DNA of 64,000 bases from Capra hircus (taxonomy: Eukaryota; Chordata; Mammalia; Artiodactyla; Bovidae): positions 41,150,036-41,214,035 of the forward strand of contig NC_030820.1 in assembly GCF_001704415.2 (NCBI RefSeq). Direction: 5' to 3'. The notes under the pieces were generated by a model that saw nothing but the letters and a program-made list of their open reading frames with translations, did no database searches and was not told the origin of the DNA. Positions 1 to 12,638 of the stretch are shown here, one piece after another; the first letter of the stretch is position 1, and every line of letters starts with the position of its first letter. A program made the translations under genes and the position numbers.

Positions 1-1053
1 CTTTGACTATGTGGATCACAACAAAATGTAGAAAATTCTTCAAGAGATGGGAATACCAGACCACCTGATCTGCCTCTTGAGAAACCTATATGCTGGTCAG
101 GAAGCAACAGTTAGAACTGGACATGGAACAACAGACTGGTTCCAAATAGGAAAAGGAGTACGTCAAGGCTATATATTGTCACCCTGCTTATTTAACTTAT
201 ATGCAGAGTACATCATGAGAAATCCTGAACTGGGTGAAGCACAAGCTGGAATCAAGATTGCTGGGAGAAATATCAATAACCTCAGATATGCAGATGACAC
301 CACCCTTATGGCAGAAAGTGAAGAAGAACTAAAGAGCCTCTTGATGAAAGAGAAAGAGGGGAGTGAAAGAGTTGGCTTAAAACTCAACATTCAGAAAACT
401 TAAGATCATGGAATCTGGCCCCATCATTCATGGCAAATAGATGGGAAAACAGTGGAAACAGTGACAGACTTTATTTTGGGGGACTCCAAAATGCAGATGG
501 TGACTGCAGCCATGAAATTAAAAGACGCTTGCTCCTAGGAAAAAAGTTATGACCAACCTAGACAGCATATTAAAAAGCAGAGACAATACTTTGCCAACAA
601 ACGTCTGTCTAGTCAAAGCTACGGTTTTTCCAGTAGTCTTGTATGGATGAGAGTTGGACCATAAAGAAACCTGAGCACCAAAGAATTGATGCTTTTGAAC
701 TGTGGTGTTAGAGAAGACTCTTGAGAGTCCCTTGGACTGTAAGGAGATCCAACCAGTTCATCCTAAAGGAAATCAGGCCTGAATATTCATTGCAAGGACT
801 GATACTGAAGCTGAAACTCTAATACTTTGGCCACCTGATGTGAAGAAGTGACTCATTGGAAAAGACCCTGATGATTGGAAAGAATGAAGGCAGGAGAAGA
901 AGGGGACTACAGCAGATGAGATGGTTGGATGGCATCACCAACTCAATGGACATGAGTTTGAGTAAACTCTGGGAGTTAGTGATGGACAGGGAAGCCTGGT
1001 GTGCTACAGTCCTTGAGGTCGCAAAGAGTTGGACATGACTGAGCAACTGAACT
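1..1053 (+). mobile_element. BovB (RTE) LINE, 3' portion, cut by window edge
   Basis: The first kilobase is the 3' part of a BovB non-LTR retrotransposon. A frame from 47 to 403 encodes part of the reverse transcriptase, including the catalytic YADD box at about 287-298. The remaining sequence follows the BovB 3' region and ends with the typical 'gactgagcaactgaactg' terminus near 1052. The frame breaks just after 403 through an extra base, and further indels follow, so the copy is dead. The 5' part lies outside the window. Confidence 0.95.
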
Positions 1054-1055
1054 GG

Positions 1056-1160
1056 TAGTTGATTCATTTTACTCTACCATAGAAACTAACACAATATTGT
1101 AAGGTAACTATACTCCAAAAAAAATTAATTTAAAAATATATTGGAAATTAAATATATATC
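1056..1160 (+). mobile_element. L1 LINE 3'-end fragment
   Basis: A short A/T-rich piece resembles the terminal 3' UTR of artiodactyl L1 elements ('aactaacacaatattgtaa ... ctatactccaaaaa') and ends in an A-rich tail. It directly follows the BovB end. The assignment is by recognition of the consensus; the subfamily is not determined. Confidence 0.6.
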
Positions 1161-2376
1161 TTGCTACATTAAAAAATAAAAAATGTGCAATGAAAGTGGA
1201 CAGAGACAAAATACTCTTTTCCTGAAATCTCAAATTTTCAAAGATTTCTTACAGCAACTAAGGCAGAGCTCTAACTGGTTGACTCAATAGCCGTCCAGGC
1301 ACCAAGGACCCATATGCTCTTTTTCCCTCTGTGGGCTGAGTTGTGCCAGACTGGCTGCCCGGTGGTAGTAAGATGGCTGGAGGAATTCTTATAGCTGGGG
1401 TCCAGGGACAGAAATGGGTCAGCCCTTCATGTATCTCCCTCTTAAGAATGAGGAAAACTTCTCCAGGAGCCTAGCCGTCATCTCTCTGGGATCTGCTGGT
1501 CACCCCTGGGCCAGTGCTCAGCCACGACTCAGTCATGGCGAGGGCACCAGGCTGCCATCAACAGCCTGTATCAGCCATGCATTCTGCTGGGGAGGGTGGG
1601 GTCATCACCTCGGAATCACATAGGAAAGGAGATACCTGAATGGAATCAGAGCGTGATGAGGAATTTATTCTAGTCACGTTGTCCAAGTTCAGCTGTTTCT
1701 AAAAGCACAAAAGTTCAATTTTGGCTTGAATCGACTGGCCAAGAATTTAAAACACATTTATTTCAGAAAATAATATCAGGGTCAGCAATTAGGGTGACTT
1801 TTTCCTCCAGATTTTTGCTTTAGTTCTAATCTTCTATTTCAAATGCATGGTAATTTACCTTATAAACATTCTACACACACAATACTTGAGGGCGTGTATA
1901 TTGTATGGAATATGGCTCACTTATGTTTGCATTGGAATGAATTCTGTTCAGGGGAAATACTGCAGAAGTGCTCCAATGGTAGTCCCACTGCGCTTTGGAA
2001 AGTTGAATTTCTGTTGTTTCTTAAAGTATTAAAATGTCATTTTAAATATTCTTTTCTTTGACCTATATATAATATTAAAATTTCCATAAAGAAATGCTAA
2101 TTGAATTTTATATGTAACTGAAGAATACAATGCAATTTAATACAATTCCAAAAATGTAGAAATTTAATTTGATTGTTATTGAATATGAAAGAAAGAAAAG
2201 TTGAGCTGTTGTGTCTGAATATATTTGGGGAGAAATCTGCCAAAAAAAGAAATCTTTTGCTTCTCCAAAAAGGCCTATTTTAAACTAATTTGAGGACTAT
2301 GAATTTACATGATAATGCCATGATGTTTATCCAAAGGTAGGAGAAAATGTGGTCAGTTTTAGCCAACTCCCAAATA
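1161..2376. other. Unassigned intergenic DNA
   Basis: This stretch has only short, unrelated reading frames and no repeat family I can name. The segment from about 1630 to 2340 is A/T-rich. No splice-site pattern, promoter or conserved protein is evident. Confidence 0.5.

Positions 2377-2427
<51 letters not shown>
2377..2427. repeat. (GCT)17 microsatellite
   Basis: Seventeen uninterrupted GCT triplets form the 3' tail of the adjacent BOV-A2 SINE. Tails of this family often serve as polymorphic microsatellites in cattle, sheep and goats. A polyalanine frame through it is a by-product and not a gene. Confidence 0.98.
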
Positions 2428-2689
2428 AAGTCGCTTCAGTCGTGTCCGACTCTCTGCGACCTCATAGACAGCAGCCCCCCAGGCTCCCCCGTCCTTGGGA
2501 TTCTCCAGGCAAGAACACTGGAGTGGGTTGCCATTTCCTTCTCCAGTGCATAAAAGTGAAAAGTGAAAGTGAAGTTGCTCAGTCGTGTCCAACTCTCAGC
2601 GACCCCATGGACTGCAGCCTACCAGGCTCCTCCGTCCCTGGGATTTTCCAGGTGAGAGCACTGAAGTGGGCTGCCATTGCCTTTTCCGT
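2377..2689 (-). mobile_element. BOV-A2 SINE (dimeric), with target-site duplication
   Basis: Two related BovA monomers lie in reverse orientation behind a (GCT)17 tract, which is the (AGC)n tail of the element read from the other strand. The insertion is flanked by a 10-bp target-site duplication, cccaaatagc, at 2369-2378 and 2690-2699. This fixes the boundaries and shows a single retroposition event. Confidence 0.95.
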
Positions 2690-2699
2690 CCCAAATAGC

Positions 2700-4114
2700 A
2701 ATTAATCCAAATAGCATTTTTGCCCATCTCTAAAACTGTAAAGCCCAGATCCATCTTCCTGTGTCTGCACTTGATGACCACGATGGCAGAGACAGGCCAC
2801 CCACTTTCCTTCTGTGCCATTTTGGTTATGCAACGTGTTATTTGATCCAATGTTTCTAGAAACACAAAGCCGAGAGGTAAAGTCCCTACAGGCCCACCAC
2901 TCACCTTCATTGCTTCCCAAGGTCTGTCTTTCCTTCCTTCTGTTTGTCTGTTTTGGGGGAAGGGGTCACATAAAGAGGTTGGTGCCTCACTCCCGGGCTG
3001 ACCCTACAGTATCAGGGAAGAGGATTCGCTGCCACACCTGAGGAAACATAAAAATTGTGTTCAAGTTAACCCACTGTTGGCACTCCAATCTTCCACATCT
3101 GGGAAGCTCTCAGGAAAGAGCCCCTCTGCACCAACTCCTTGGCCTTGAGGGGCAGGCCTGGCTGAGGCCCTGGGGGTCACGGTAGATGGGGCTGCCCCTG
3201 TGGGCCTTGAGTGTGGCTCCAGAACCGTGGATCAGTGTCCCCTGGGAACACCAGTCCTCGGGAGGCCCAGACCTACCCCAGGAACGGGGAGGTGCCCGGG
3301 GACTGCGTGCCGCCAAGCCACTGGGGGTTCTAATGATGCTTCAATTTGAGGACTCGGGTCTGGATCATTGTTCTCCCATTCATTGCTTGCAAAAACGAGT
3401 CTGTATTAACCAGTTATGTCTGTAAGTTACTGAAGGTTTGGAGGGAAAGCTGAATTCCCCCACCTAAGCCTACATTGTACTGTACCACAGCGTCCTGGGG
3501 GCAGCCAAGGCGGCACTGCAGGTTCCAGGTCTGGTAGACCCTTCTGGGATCGGAAGCCTGGACCCAGGGACAGACAGCTTCTCCTGCTCATGAATAACTC
3601 ACGGTGGGCACCCTCGGACTGAGAGCCAGCCCCAGGTCCCCACAGACCGGCCTCTGCCTGGAACTGGCAGCATGTGCACGCAATTTGGGTTAATGGAGCT
3701 TTGTTCATTAACGTTTACCATTAATCCATGTGTCCTGTCTGGGGATTCGCCCTATGGGACATAGAGAGTAGCAACCACCCCCACACTCCCCAACCACGTG
3801 GCCAGGGGACGCCCGACGGTGTGCTGTCACTGGGCTGGAGCAGAGGGGTCCTCCCAGGACAGGAGTTCACTAAGACCGAGTGATCTGATCCCAGCTCATC
3901 CCGCCGTGAGAAGCTTCCAGAACACAGAGTGGGTGTGGGTGTAGAGAGAGATGAAAGTCAAGGGGGATGATGTTCCACATCTCAGGCAGGCACCTGTGCC
4001 CTGCATTCTGCGTGGGCTGGGAGTTAAGGGTCAATGGTATCCTCTGCCAGGTGCCCAGGGGAGGTAGAGTGGAGGACTTGACTCTGGGATCTTCACCCAC
4101 ACAAATGAAGGGAA
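2700..4114. other. Unassigned intergenic DNA
   Basis: This is moderately GC-rich unique sequence. Reading frames up to about 100 codons occur on both strands but overlap one another, lack family resemblance and show no coding signature. No transposon is recognised. Confidence 0.5.
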
Positions 4115-4127
4115 TTCACACACAAAT

Positions 4128-4331
4128 GGGCTTTCCTGGTGGCTCCGATGGTAAAGTATCTGCCTGCAATGCGGGAGACCTGGGTTCGATCCCTGGGTTG
4201 GAAAGACCCCCTGGAGAAGGAAATGGCAACCCACTCCAGTACTCTTGCCTGGAAAATTCCATGGATGGAGGAGTCTGGTAGTCTACAGTCCATGGGGTTT
4301 CAAAGAGTCAGGCACAGCTGAGCGACTTCAC
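4128..4331 (+). mobile_element. Bov-tA SINE
   Basis: The tRNA-derived head with the B-box-like 'gggttcgatccctggg' is followed by the BovA body and ends in 'gagcgacttcac'. An imperfect 13-bp target-site duplication flanks it (4115-4127 and 4332-4344, one mismatch). Confidence 0.95.
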
Positions 4332-4389
4332 TTCACATACAAATACTCTAGCTCGGGACAGAGGGATTTAGGCAAAGTTTTAAGTAGCT

Positions 4390-4719
4390 GTGCTGTGCTG
4401 TGCTTATTCTCTCAGTTGTGTCTAACTCTTTGAGACCCCACGGACTGTAGCCTGCCAGGCTCCTCCATCCATGGGATTCTCCAGGAAAGAATACTGGAGT
4501 GGGTTGCCGTGCCCTCCTCCAGGGGATATTCCCAACCCAGAGATCAAACTCAGGTCTCTTGCAGGCAGAGTCCTTACCAGCTGAGCCATCAGGGAAGCCC
4601 ATGAATACTGGAGTAGGTAGCCTATCCCTTCTCCAGGGCATCTTCCCTACCCAGGAATGGAACCAGGGTCTCTTGCATTGCAGGCAGATTCTTTACCAGC
4701 TGAGTTACCAGAGAAGCCC
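4390..4719 (-). mobile_element. Bov-tA SINE with duplicated head
   Basis: A reverse-oriented Bov-tA is followed by a second partial copy of the tRNA-derived head and mid region (about 4601-4719). A perfect 11-bp target-site duplication, tttaagtagct, at 4379-4389 and 4720-4730 encloses the whole unit. The composite was therefore inserted as one element and not as two neighbours. Confidence 0.92.
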
Positions 4720-4730
4720 TTTAAGTAGCT

Positions 4731-7704
4731 AAATGGCCCTAGAGTGAGGAGCTGGGATCTGACCCCGACCTGTAGCTTGTGCCTGCTCTGCAGTCCCAGG
4801 TGGTTTATCTGTGTGTTTGTATAAGATCGGCCTACACGTTCCAGCTGCTTCTCTCGACAAGTGAGGCTGAGGGTGTGAAAGTGCTCAACGGTGTGCAATA
4901 ACTGGATCTACTTTTACCTGCTTTCCATCAGGTTTTCCGAAGATATCCTCCAGAACTTATTTTTAAAACATCCTAAATATCCAGCAGCAGAAACCAAGAG
5001 TGGGAGCAGTGCTCTGCGTGCATACCTGTCCAGGAAGTGCTGGAGTCACGGGGGTACTGAAACCACCAAAAGGCCCCCCAGGAGTCTTCTGGCTTGTTCT
5101 CGTTTCTTGCTCTGGAGACAGTACTAGTGCCTGGCAACTCTCCCACCTGAGATTTTCATGTTTCTTCTCCACTTACCCTTCCTCTCGCTGCTGTTCTGGA
5201 GGTGCTCCGGGTCTGGACGACGGTGGGGGTGGAAGTGGGGGCTGCCACTGGCTGAGTAAGGCCAGGGTCTGCAGTATACAATCAGCCAGGTCTGCTAGGA
5301 AGCCCACCTCCTGTCTGCAGAGTAGAAGCACCTCAAGCCCACCTGCACTGGGCTGAGCACCAGATACTCACTTGGGCGGACCTTGGAGATGCCCTCTCTG
5401 CCCTCAGGTGTCCACACCTTGGGCAGGATTACTGAGCTGTGTTTGGCAGGGGCTGGGCAGAGACAGGGCCATCGGGCTGGGGAAGCCACTGGGAGGAACC
5501 ATTTTTGCCACATGAACAAATTAATAAGCGGGAAAACCCCACACAAATCCTAAAGTGCATCTGATCGGCTTTCCGGTGGACCCACCGCTGCCCATGAGCT
5601 TCTCTGCTGATGCCAGCCCACGATCTTCCTGTGCTGGAAAGACCCAGCATGAGCCCCAGCCCTGCCCAGCCCTGCCCAGCCGCTTTCTGGGGACCAAGGA
5701 CCATCACGAGATGGTTTAGGCCCTGTTTCTTCTTCTGGGCCAGTGGGTGGGTCCTGCCCTGACCTGCTTTTGCCTCTTCTCTGAAGTATGGGAATAAAGG
5801 ATCTTACACTCTCACCTGTGAAGAGGGCCAAGTGGGGAAGGTATGGGAAGGCCTGGGAACCACGTGGTTCATGTGGAAGGAGTTATGGGGCTTCTCCTTC
5901 TTTTCCATGAGGCCACAGAGCCCAGAGCTGGGTGGGCATCGGGGGTTCTGTATGTGGCCTCCCCTACATGAACCCTAGGTCACTCAGAGCTGTTCTGGTA
6001 ACAGCACCAGGGATGAATGATCTACCCTCCATCCCTCCCACAGATCCAGTCCGGGTGCTTCTGTTTTAAGTGTGGCCTGGTGGAACTTCTAAGTTCAAGG
6101 CCAATTGGCAGGTGTGCACATGCCCTGCTGATGGAGGGGACGCTCCTTAGAGATTCAGCCGTGAAACGGTGGCTGTCACTTCATGTGTGGGTTCGGAGTC
6201 TGCGCTGCTCCCAGACTCTCTCCACATACGTGTTTATTCGATAAGCCGTTTATAAGAAACTGGACTGTCTTTGAAATGAGAGACCACCTTTGAGTCGCTG
6301 TCGACAAGCTGTAATTCTGAGAAACTGGACCGTTTCTGAACCCAGCATCTGCTCTGCGGTGTAGCACCTTGGCATTTAGAGTTTCTAGGAGAATGGAACG
6401 TGTCCACCTGGGTTTGCTTTGAGCCGGCTCTGAGAGGGGTGAGAAGGAGGGAGCTGATGCTGTCGGGCCCTGTCCATACCCCTCGGCCTTGCCACTGGGG
6501 TCATGGGAACAGCGTCACATACCTTCCCTCCCCCAGGGCCTCTTTTCCGCTGGGGGAGCCAGTGTCCCTGAGAGCCGCCCCAGGCCATGATGAATGGCAC
6601 TCTGCTGCTGGTCCCAGACACCCCAGTCCTGGCAGACACCCTGGCCACTTCAGCCCCAGGAGGGGGCAGGTCACTTTGCATTTGGTCCTCATCACCTCCT
6701 GGATCTCCCTGTGGGTCTGAGGCCCGATGCCCACGTGGAGATCTGCTCCTAGAAAACCCTGCTCTTCCCTTCCCCAGCTTACTTCTCCTCTGCCCTGAGG
6801 ATGCACCTGGGTTCACCTTCCAGGAAAACTATATAAAAGGCAGAAAGGAAGGAGACCCGCGCGTGGCCTCCCTCAGGGTCCTTGGCAGGGACAGGCCCCC
6901 GTCATCCTCAGGGAAGATGCAGGTGTTGGATGATGCTCTGCGTTTTGTTCCCGTGAAAGGAACATAAACAGTGGAGTAGAGCCTCGGATCAGTTACAAAC
7001 GGAGAGGAACTTACTCATAACTTCCCTTTTTAATTTTTTAAATGCTTACTCTAATGGAGGGTTAGGATTTTTGATTTTTACTTTTTTAAACTCAGCTGTT
7101 TCCTACTTCTGCTTTATAAAATCAGAATTGAGGAGATCTCAGTGTCTTACAGGGAATAGCGCCTACTGGAATCCCATCCCCTGCCCCTGAGGATCAGCAG
7201 CTCTGAGGCCCTGCTGGGAGCCCGGGGACTGGGAGCCGGATGGTCAGGTGAGAGCCGCCCTTGTCAGAACAAAACCACAAAGTGATGCCCTGACCTCATG
7301 CTCTGTCTAGTCCAGAGATGATGGAGAACCACAGTCCTTCATTATAATTCAATTCCCGGGCACTCTGAGGAAGTCGAGCCTGTCACAGGGTTTCTGTCTG
7401 GACTGTTAAGCACCATCACTGATACACACGGTTCATCAGAGATAAGGGACTGTTACCCTCCTGCCACAGGACCAGACGTGCTAACTGTTGCAGACATTCA
7501 GGAACAGTTGGATAATATCTGCTAAAATCTAAAATGTCCATACCTTTTCACTCAGATATTTAGCCTTGAGACTTCTATAGATACCTAATCTCTACATCTC
7601 AGAAATTTAGTCTAGAACTACTTCAAGATATACAAGGGGGTGGTAACCATGACTTTGTAAATAATACCAAAAATTTAAAAAAAAGAAAAGAATCAACAGG
7701 GAAC
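4731..7704. other. Unassigned intergenic DNA, about 3 kb
   Basis: This is the longest stretch on the left side without a recognisable young repeat. It is GC-rich between about 5.0 and 6.9 kb and A/T-rich after 7.0 kb. Several overlapping frames of 80-143 codons exist on both strands, but none resembles a known protein and none has a consistent codon signature. I call no gene. Confidence 0.5.
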
Positions 7705-7713
7705 TAGTTAAAT

Positions 7714-7929
7714 GTGTGTGTGTTCAGTCCTTCAGTCATGTCTGACTCTTTGTGACCCCATGAACTGTAGCCCACCAGGATCTTCTGTTCATGAAATTTT
7801 CCAGGCAAGAATACAGGAGTGGTGTGCCATTTCCTTCTCCAGGGCATCTTCCCGACCCAGGGATCTAACCCGGATCTCCTGCATTGGCAGGTGGATTATT
7901 TACCATTGAGCCATCTGGGACACCCTGAA
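7714..7929 (-). mobile_element. Bov-tA SINE
   Basis: A reverse-oriented Bov-tA has a (TG)n-like tail at its left end and the tRNA-derived head at its right end. A perfect 9-bp target-site duplication, tagttaaat, lies at 7705-7713 and 7930-7938. Confidence 0.95.
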
Positions 7930-7938
7930 TAGTTAAAT

Positions 7939-8482
7939 AGATGATGGAATACGAACTATTCTCTAGAATATGGTGCAGCCATTTAGAAGAATGATGTAAG
8001 CCAATGTCCACCACATGGAAAAAATTAAGATTAATTACATGAAAAAAGTAAGTGCAGAATGTTAGATTTGCTAGCCACTCAGTCAAATCAACCAATGGAT
8101 CAACCCAGGAGCTCCTGCAGCCTTGGGTGGCATGAGGTGTGTGTGTGAGGACGTTTCACCCAGGGCATGTTGGGGAGGCCGGCCACTCCACACAGTCACC
8201 TCCCTGGGGTGCTGGCCTGGGTGCCCTCGGGCAGCAGGGCACCACCCGTGCAAACATGGCTGCAGGTGGGAGAGTGGTCTCCCTCCTGCTGTGTGGTTAG
8301 CAGAGAAGTGAGTCTACGGAGCACCAGAAAGGAAATGGAGAGACTAAGACCCAAGGAGGGGGGCAGGGGGCCAGCCACATGAGATCCCACGACTCTGTCC
8401 TATTCCAGGGTCAGGGGATATGGCCACCCTTGGGAGACACAGCTCTACCCTCCCTCCCCGCCCCCAGAACTGAGGGACAAGC
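7939..8482. other. Unassigned intergenic DNA
   Basis: Unique sequence lies between two SINE insertions. The first part (about 7940-8060) is A/T-rich and may be a decayed LINE remnant. The rest is GC-rich with no gene evidence. Confidence 0.4.
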
Positions 8483-8495
8483 TCCTTTCTATGTG

Positions 8496-8707
8496 AAAGT
8501 GAAAGTGAAGTCGCTCAGTCGTGCCCGACTCTTTGCCACCCCATGGATAGTAGCCTGCGCCAAGCTCCTCTGTCCATGGGATTTTCAAGGCAAGAGTACT
8601 GGAGTGGGTTGCCATTTCCTTCTCCAGGGAATCTTCCCAACCCAGGGATCGAACTCAGGTCTCCCGCATTGCAGGCAGATGCTTTACCGTCTGAGCCACC
8701 AGGGAAG
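8496..8707 (-). mobile_element. Bov-tA SINE
   Basis: A reverse-oriented Bov-tA with its head at the right end. A perfect 13-bp target-site duplication, tcctttctatgtg, lies at 8483-8495 and 8708-8720, so the ends are exact. Confidence 0.96.
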
Positions 8708-9204
8708 TCCTTTCTATGTGGGAGATGCTTAATTCAACTTCAGTCCTTTCTCTTACTTGCCACCCCCTGAGCACTTTCAAACACGTGTCAGTTCTGGAGA
8801 TCAGAAACTATTTCTGTTCGTAAACCTCTTGCAGATTTCTTGACTCGCTGGTTGCTTGGCAGACTACTCCCTTCTCCTGACCTTGACCTCTGTTTCATGT
8901 TTTCTGTCCATAGTGTGTAACGTAGTCCTGGCTGCTTAGCTGGCATTTCATAAATGCTTTTGGTGCATGAACCAGTAGACTTACCTTCAAATGACACAGC
9001 AACCGACGAGGAGGGCCAGTGGGTTTGCTGTATGAAAACACTCCCTGTTCAACAGAACTGTCCTTCATTGCTGATGTTCAATGATTTTTACTGCAAAATA
9101 GTTTCATGTGTGATGACACTGCACCATTCATAAGGCCTTTTCACATCTGTGATCACTTGTTTGTGGGGACAGGCTCTGGGGAAGGGGACTCCTCCTAACT
9201 CATG

Positions 9205-9421
9205 GTGCGTGTGTGTGCGTGCTAAGTCGCTTCAGTCGTGTCCAGCTCTGTGTGACACTGTGGACTGCAGCCTGCCAGGCTCCATGGGATTCTCCAGGCA
9301 AGAATGTTGGAGTGGATTGCCATGCCCTCCTCCAGGGGATCTTCCTGACCCAAGGATCGAACTTGCGTCTCTTAATGTTTTCTGCACTCGCAGGCAAGTT
9401 CTTTTACTGCAGCGCCACCTG
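9205..9421 (-). mobile_element. Bov-tA SINE
   Basis: A reverse-oriented Bov-tA with a TG-rich tail on the left and a divergent tRNA-derived head on the right. No clean target-site duplication is seen, so the ends are approximate. Confidence 0.9.
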
Positions 9422-10929
9422 GAACCCCTCCCAACCCGTGGAGTAGGGGTCAATTCAGGATTTGAATCCACTACCACCGGAGCCCCTGGTACCTGTGTCT
9501 GAGAAGAAATACAGGGCAGCCTGTGCTCTGCTACAGCTCAGCCCACTGTCCCAGCAGCCACACCCGCCACACTCCCTGTGACTCAGGACACACTTGAGTG
9601 CTGAAATTGGCTCAGTTCACCAAAGCCCAGAAAATTCAGTTGCCCAAGTCCCCGGGGACTCATATTCAAACCTGAAGAGGAAGAAGGAGGTACCTCCACT
9701 TAGAGTGAGAGAGAACTTACTTCTCAGGGTCATAAGATTCAGTTTCAAGATCTTGCCAGAAACGTGGTTCATATAAACCTAGTATCTTGTGATCAAAGCC
9801 AAGTTTTCATGTTAAACTGAATAAAAACGTCACGTCACAAGAGCAGGCAGCGTTTAGCTCTGAACTGGGATGATCTGAGAAATTATTTCAATAGCTCCAC
9901 TTAATATTTGGATTCCCCTAGCTGACCAGTAAACCCAAACTCTCTCGCATCTTTCCTTTCCACTCACCTGCATTTATGACCTTCTTTTTCTGGCCATTGA
10001 TGGAGTATGTGTAGCCAAACAAATGCCATGCCCAGCTTAGACACAATCACCACATTCCTGGTATGTACTTCCTTTGACAAAAGACAGTAAGTGTCTTTAG
10101 CTAATGGTTGCCATGACAATACCAAAACTGAAAGAATAGTGTTTCTTGCACACCAAGGATACTTACAATGTAGGCTTCATGTGAGTCATCATCTCTTAAA
10201 CTTTTGTTAAGATTTAGAGTTGACTATCAGCCAATTGTCCCTTGACATCCATCCATTCTCCCAGTTTTATTTGGCTTGCTGTCCCCTATTCTATCCAGAA
10301 GAGTCAAGCTCCAGTTTTCTGAAAAGCCTTGTACATTTGGCTGCTGTATACCAGACTCAGAGGTCACTCCAGGTGGACCCTTCCCAGTTGGTAATAGAAA
10401 CAAAACCTGTCACACCCCCAGGAGGCTGTCACTTCCCTTCCCGGATCGTTTATAGTTTCACTGCCTTTGGCCAAGGTTCTGTTTGCATTTCTGTAATTAT
10501 TCAGCCCTTGAAATTTCAAAATCCTTGGACATTTGCCTCTCTGTCTGGTCACATACCACTAACAAGAGAAGTGAAAAAACATAGGTGAACCTGATAAAGA
10601 TCAGTAAGTAAGTATACACACATACAACCATACATACGTGTAGTAAGTTTTGTGGTCTGAGAATGGTGCATTGCAGGCACTCAATAAATGCATATTAAAT
10701 TAATGATTACAAGCACAGAATTAAAATAGACTTGAACACCTGTACAACTCATCAGCCCATTTTGACTTGGCTGCCTTTAGCATGAATTCTTTGTAGATCC
10801 TGGATATGTGTTTGGAGGGGGTTGACTGGATGGACAAGGAGAGAAGAGAATTCGGAACAAGATCCACCTGATTTATGATGAAAGGATCCCCAAAAGGCAG
10901 CCATCTTTTCAGCAAAGTGCTGTGTCGAC
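9422..10929. other. Unassigned intergenic DNA with a possible MIR/L2 tail
   Basis: No gene is evident. A short motif near 10660-10705 ('gcaggcactcaataaatgc...') resembles the 3' end of a MIR or L2 element. The rest is unique, including a 122-codon frame at 10220-10588 without any recognisable domain. Confidence 0.45.
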
Positions 10930-11095
10930 TGGTCCTCCAGGTGGAAACATTGAAATTTGACCCCTACTTCATTCACACCATTCATAGAAACCAGTACCAG
11001 ATAGATAATAGACTGAAACGTGAAAGGCAAAATGATAAACTTTGAGGAAAACGGGACAACATTTGTATGACCTTCAATGAAAGTCCACTCCTATA
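10930..11095 (+). mobile_element. Ancient L1 ORF2 3'-end fragment
   Basis: The sequence resembles the degraded end of L1 ORF2, the stretch that in young copies reads as 'calculated lists' of Asn/Lys-rich codons before the 3' UTR. It is heavily decayed and assigned by pattern only. Confidence 0.5.
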
Positions 11096-11618
11096 TGCTC
11101 CTTTGACATTTGGTGAAATTGGGAGGATCTCAAATGGCTAAACCACAGATCACTTCCCCACTCAGCTCCCACGAATAAGTTCCCTAACAGAACACCCCTC
11201 CTCACTGAGGGAACCAGTGCAGCTCCTGCTTCTTCCTGAGTACTGGGTTTCAATTCCCTGCAACACACAGAGCCATTTAAATAAAACAGTCGCCTGCTGT
11301 TGGAACCAAGGAACTCCTCCCCACCCTTTTGATACTGACCACACTGCCAGTTTCCCACAGGCTCTGCTGGTTCACTCTGATCCCAAGCGCAACCCCTGTG
11401 TGGCTCTGCATGGAATGTGAGGTCTCCCCAGGCTGTGAGTATGTGATTAACAAACTGATGGCAATCTCATCTTTCATTATTGGGTGCCATGTGTTTCGCC
11501 ATCCCCATAACCCTAGGATGGGAATTCCTTTCTCATCAGCAGAGCAAACAGTAGGTCATTAAAACATCTGACCATCCGTCTACCCATCCATCCATCTATA
11601 CATCTATCCATCCTCTGT
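11096..11618. other. Unassigned DNA ending in an (ATCC)n-like repeat
   Basis: Unique sequence ends in an imperfect ATCC/ATCT tetranucleotide array at about 11571-11612, directly before a BovB insertion. No gene is seen. Confidence 0.6.
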
Positions 11619-12638
11619 CCAGTTCAGTTCACTTCAGTTTAGTTGCTCAGTCACGTCCAAATCTTTGCGACCCGATGGGATGCAGCACGCCAGGCCTCCT
11701 TGTCCTTCACCAACTCCTGGAGTTTACTCAAACTTGTGTCCATTGAGACCGTGATGCCATCCAACCATCTCATCCTCTGTCGTCCACCTTCTCCTCCTGC
11801 CTTCAATCTTTCCAATCATCAGGGTCTTTTCCAATGAGTCAGCTCTTTGTATCAGGTGGCCAAAGTATTGGGGCTTCAGCTTCAGCATCAGTTTTTCCAA
11901 TGAATATTCAGGGTTGATTTCCTTTAGGATGGACTGGTTGGATCTCCTTGCAGTCCAAGGGACTTTCAAGAGTCTTCTTCCAACACCACAGTTCAAAAGC
12001 ATCAATTTTTCATCCCTCAGCTTTCTTTTTCGTCCAAGTCTTACATCCATACATGACTACTGGAAAAACCATAGCTTTGACTAGACGTACCTTTGGTGGC
12101 AAAGTAATTTCTCTGCTTTTTAATATGCTGTCTAGGTTGGTCACAGCTTTTCTTCCAAGGAGCAAGCATCTTTTAATTTCATGGCTATAGTCACCATCTG
12201 CAATTATTTGGAGCCCCCCAAAATAAAGTCTCTCACTGTTCCTGCTGTTTCCCCATCTATTACCCGTTAAGTGATGGGACTGGATGCCATGATCTTAGTT
12301 TTCTGAATGCTGAGTTTTAAGCCAATTTTTTCACTTTCCTCTTTCATTTTCATCAAGAGGCTCTGTAGTTCTTCTTCGCTTTCTGCCATAAGGGTGGTGT
12401 CATCTGCTTATCTGAGGTTATTGATATTTCTCCCAGCAATCTTGATTCCAACTTGTGCTTCATCCAGCCCAGCATTTCTCATGATGTACTCTGAATATAA
12501 GTTAAACAAGCAGGGTGACAATATACAGCCTTGACGTACTCCTTTCCCAATTTGGAACCAGTCTGTTGTTCCATGTCCAGTTCTAACTGTTGCTTCCTGA
12601 CCTGCATACAGATTTCTCAAGAGGCAAGTCAGATCCAC
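11619..12638 (-). mobile_element. BovB LINE, 3' portion
   Basis: The left end is the reverse complement of the BovB terminus ('agttcagttcac...'). Reading on the minus strand, the copy runs back through the C-terminal region to the reverse-transcriptase domain. Minus-strand frames at 12408-12638 match the RT segment upstream of YADD. Stops and indels show a dead, 5'-truncated copy. Confidence 0.95.

Noticed and set aside
2377..2427. Triplet array as a CRISPR-like or coding repeat
   Set aside because: Pure triplet microsatellite with no spacers; it is a SINE tail.
2347..2553. Polyalanine-containing frame
   Set aside because: The alanine run is the (GCT)n tail of a BOV-A2 SINE.
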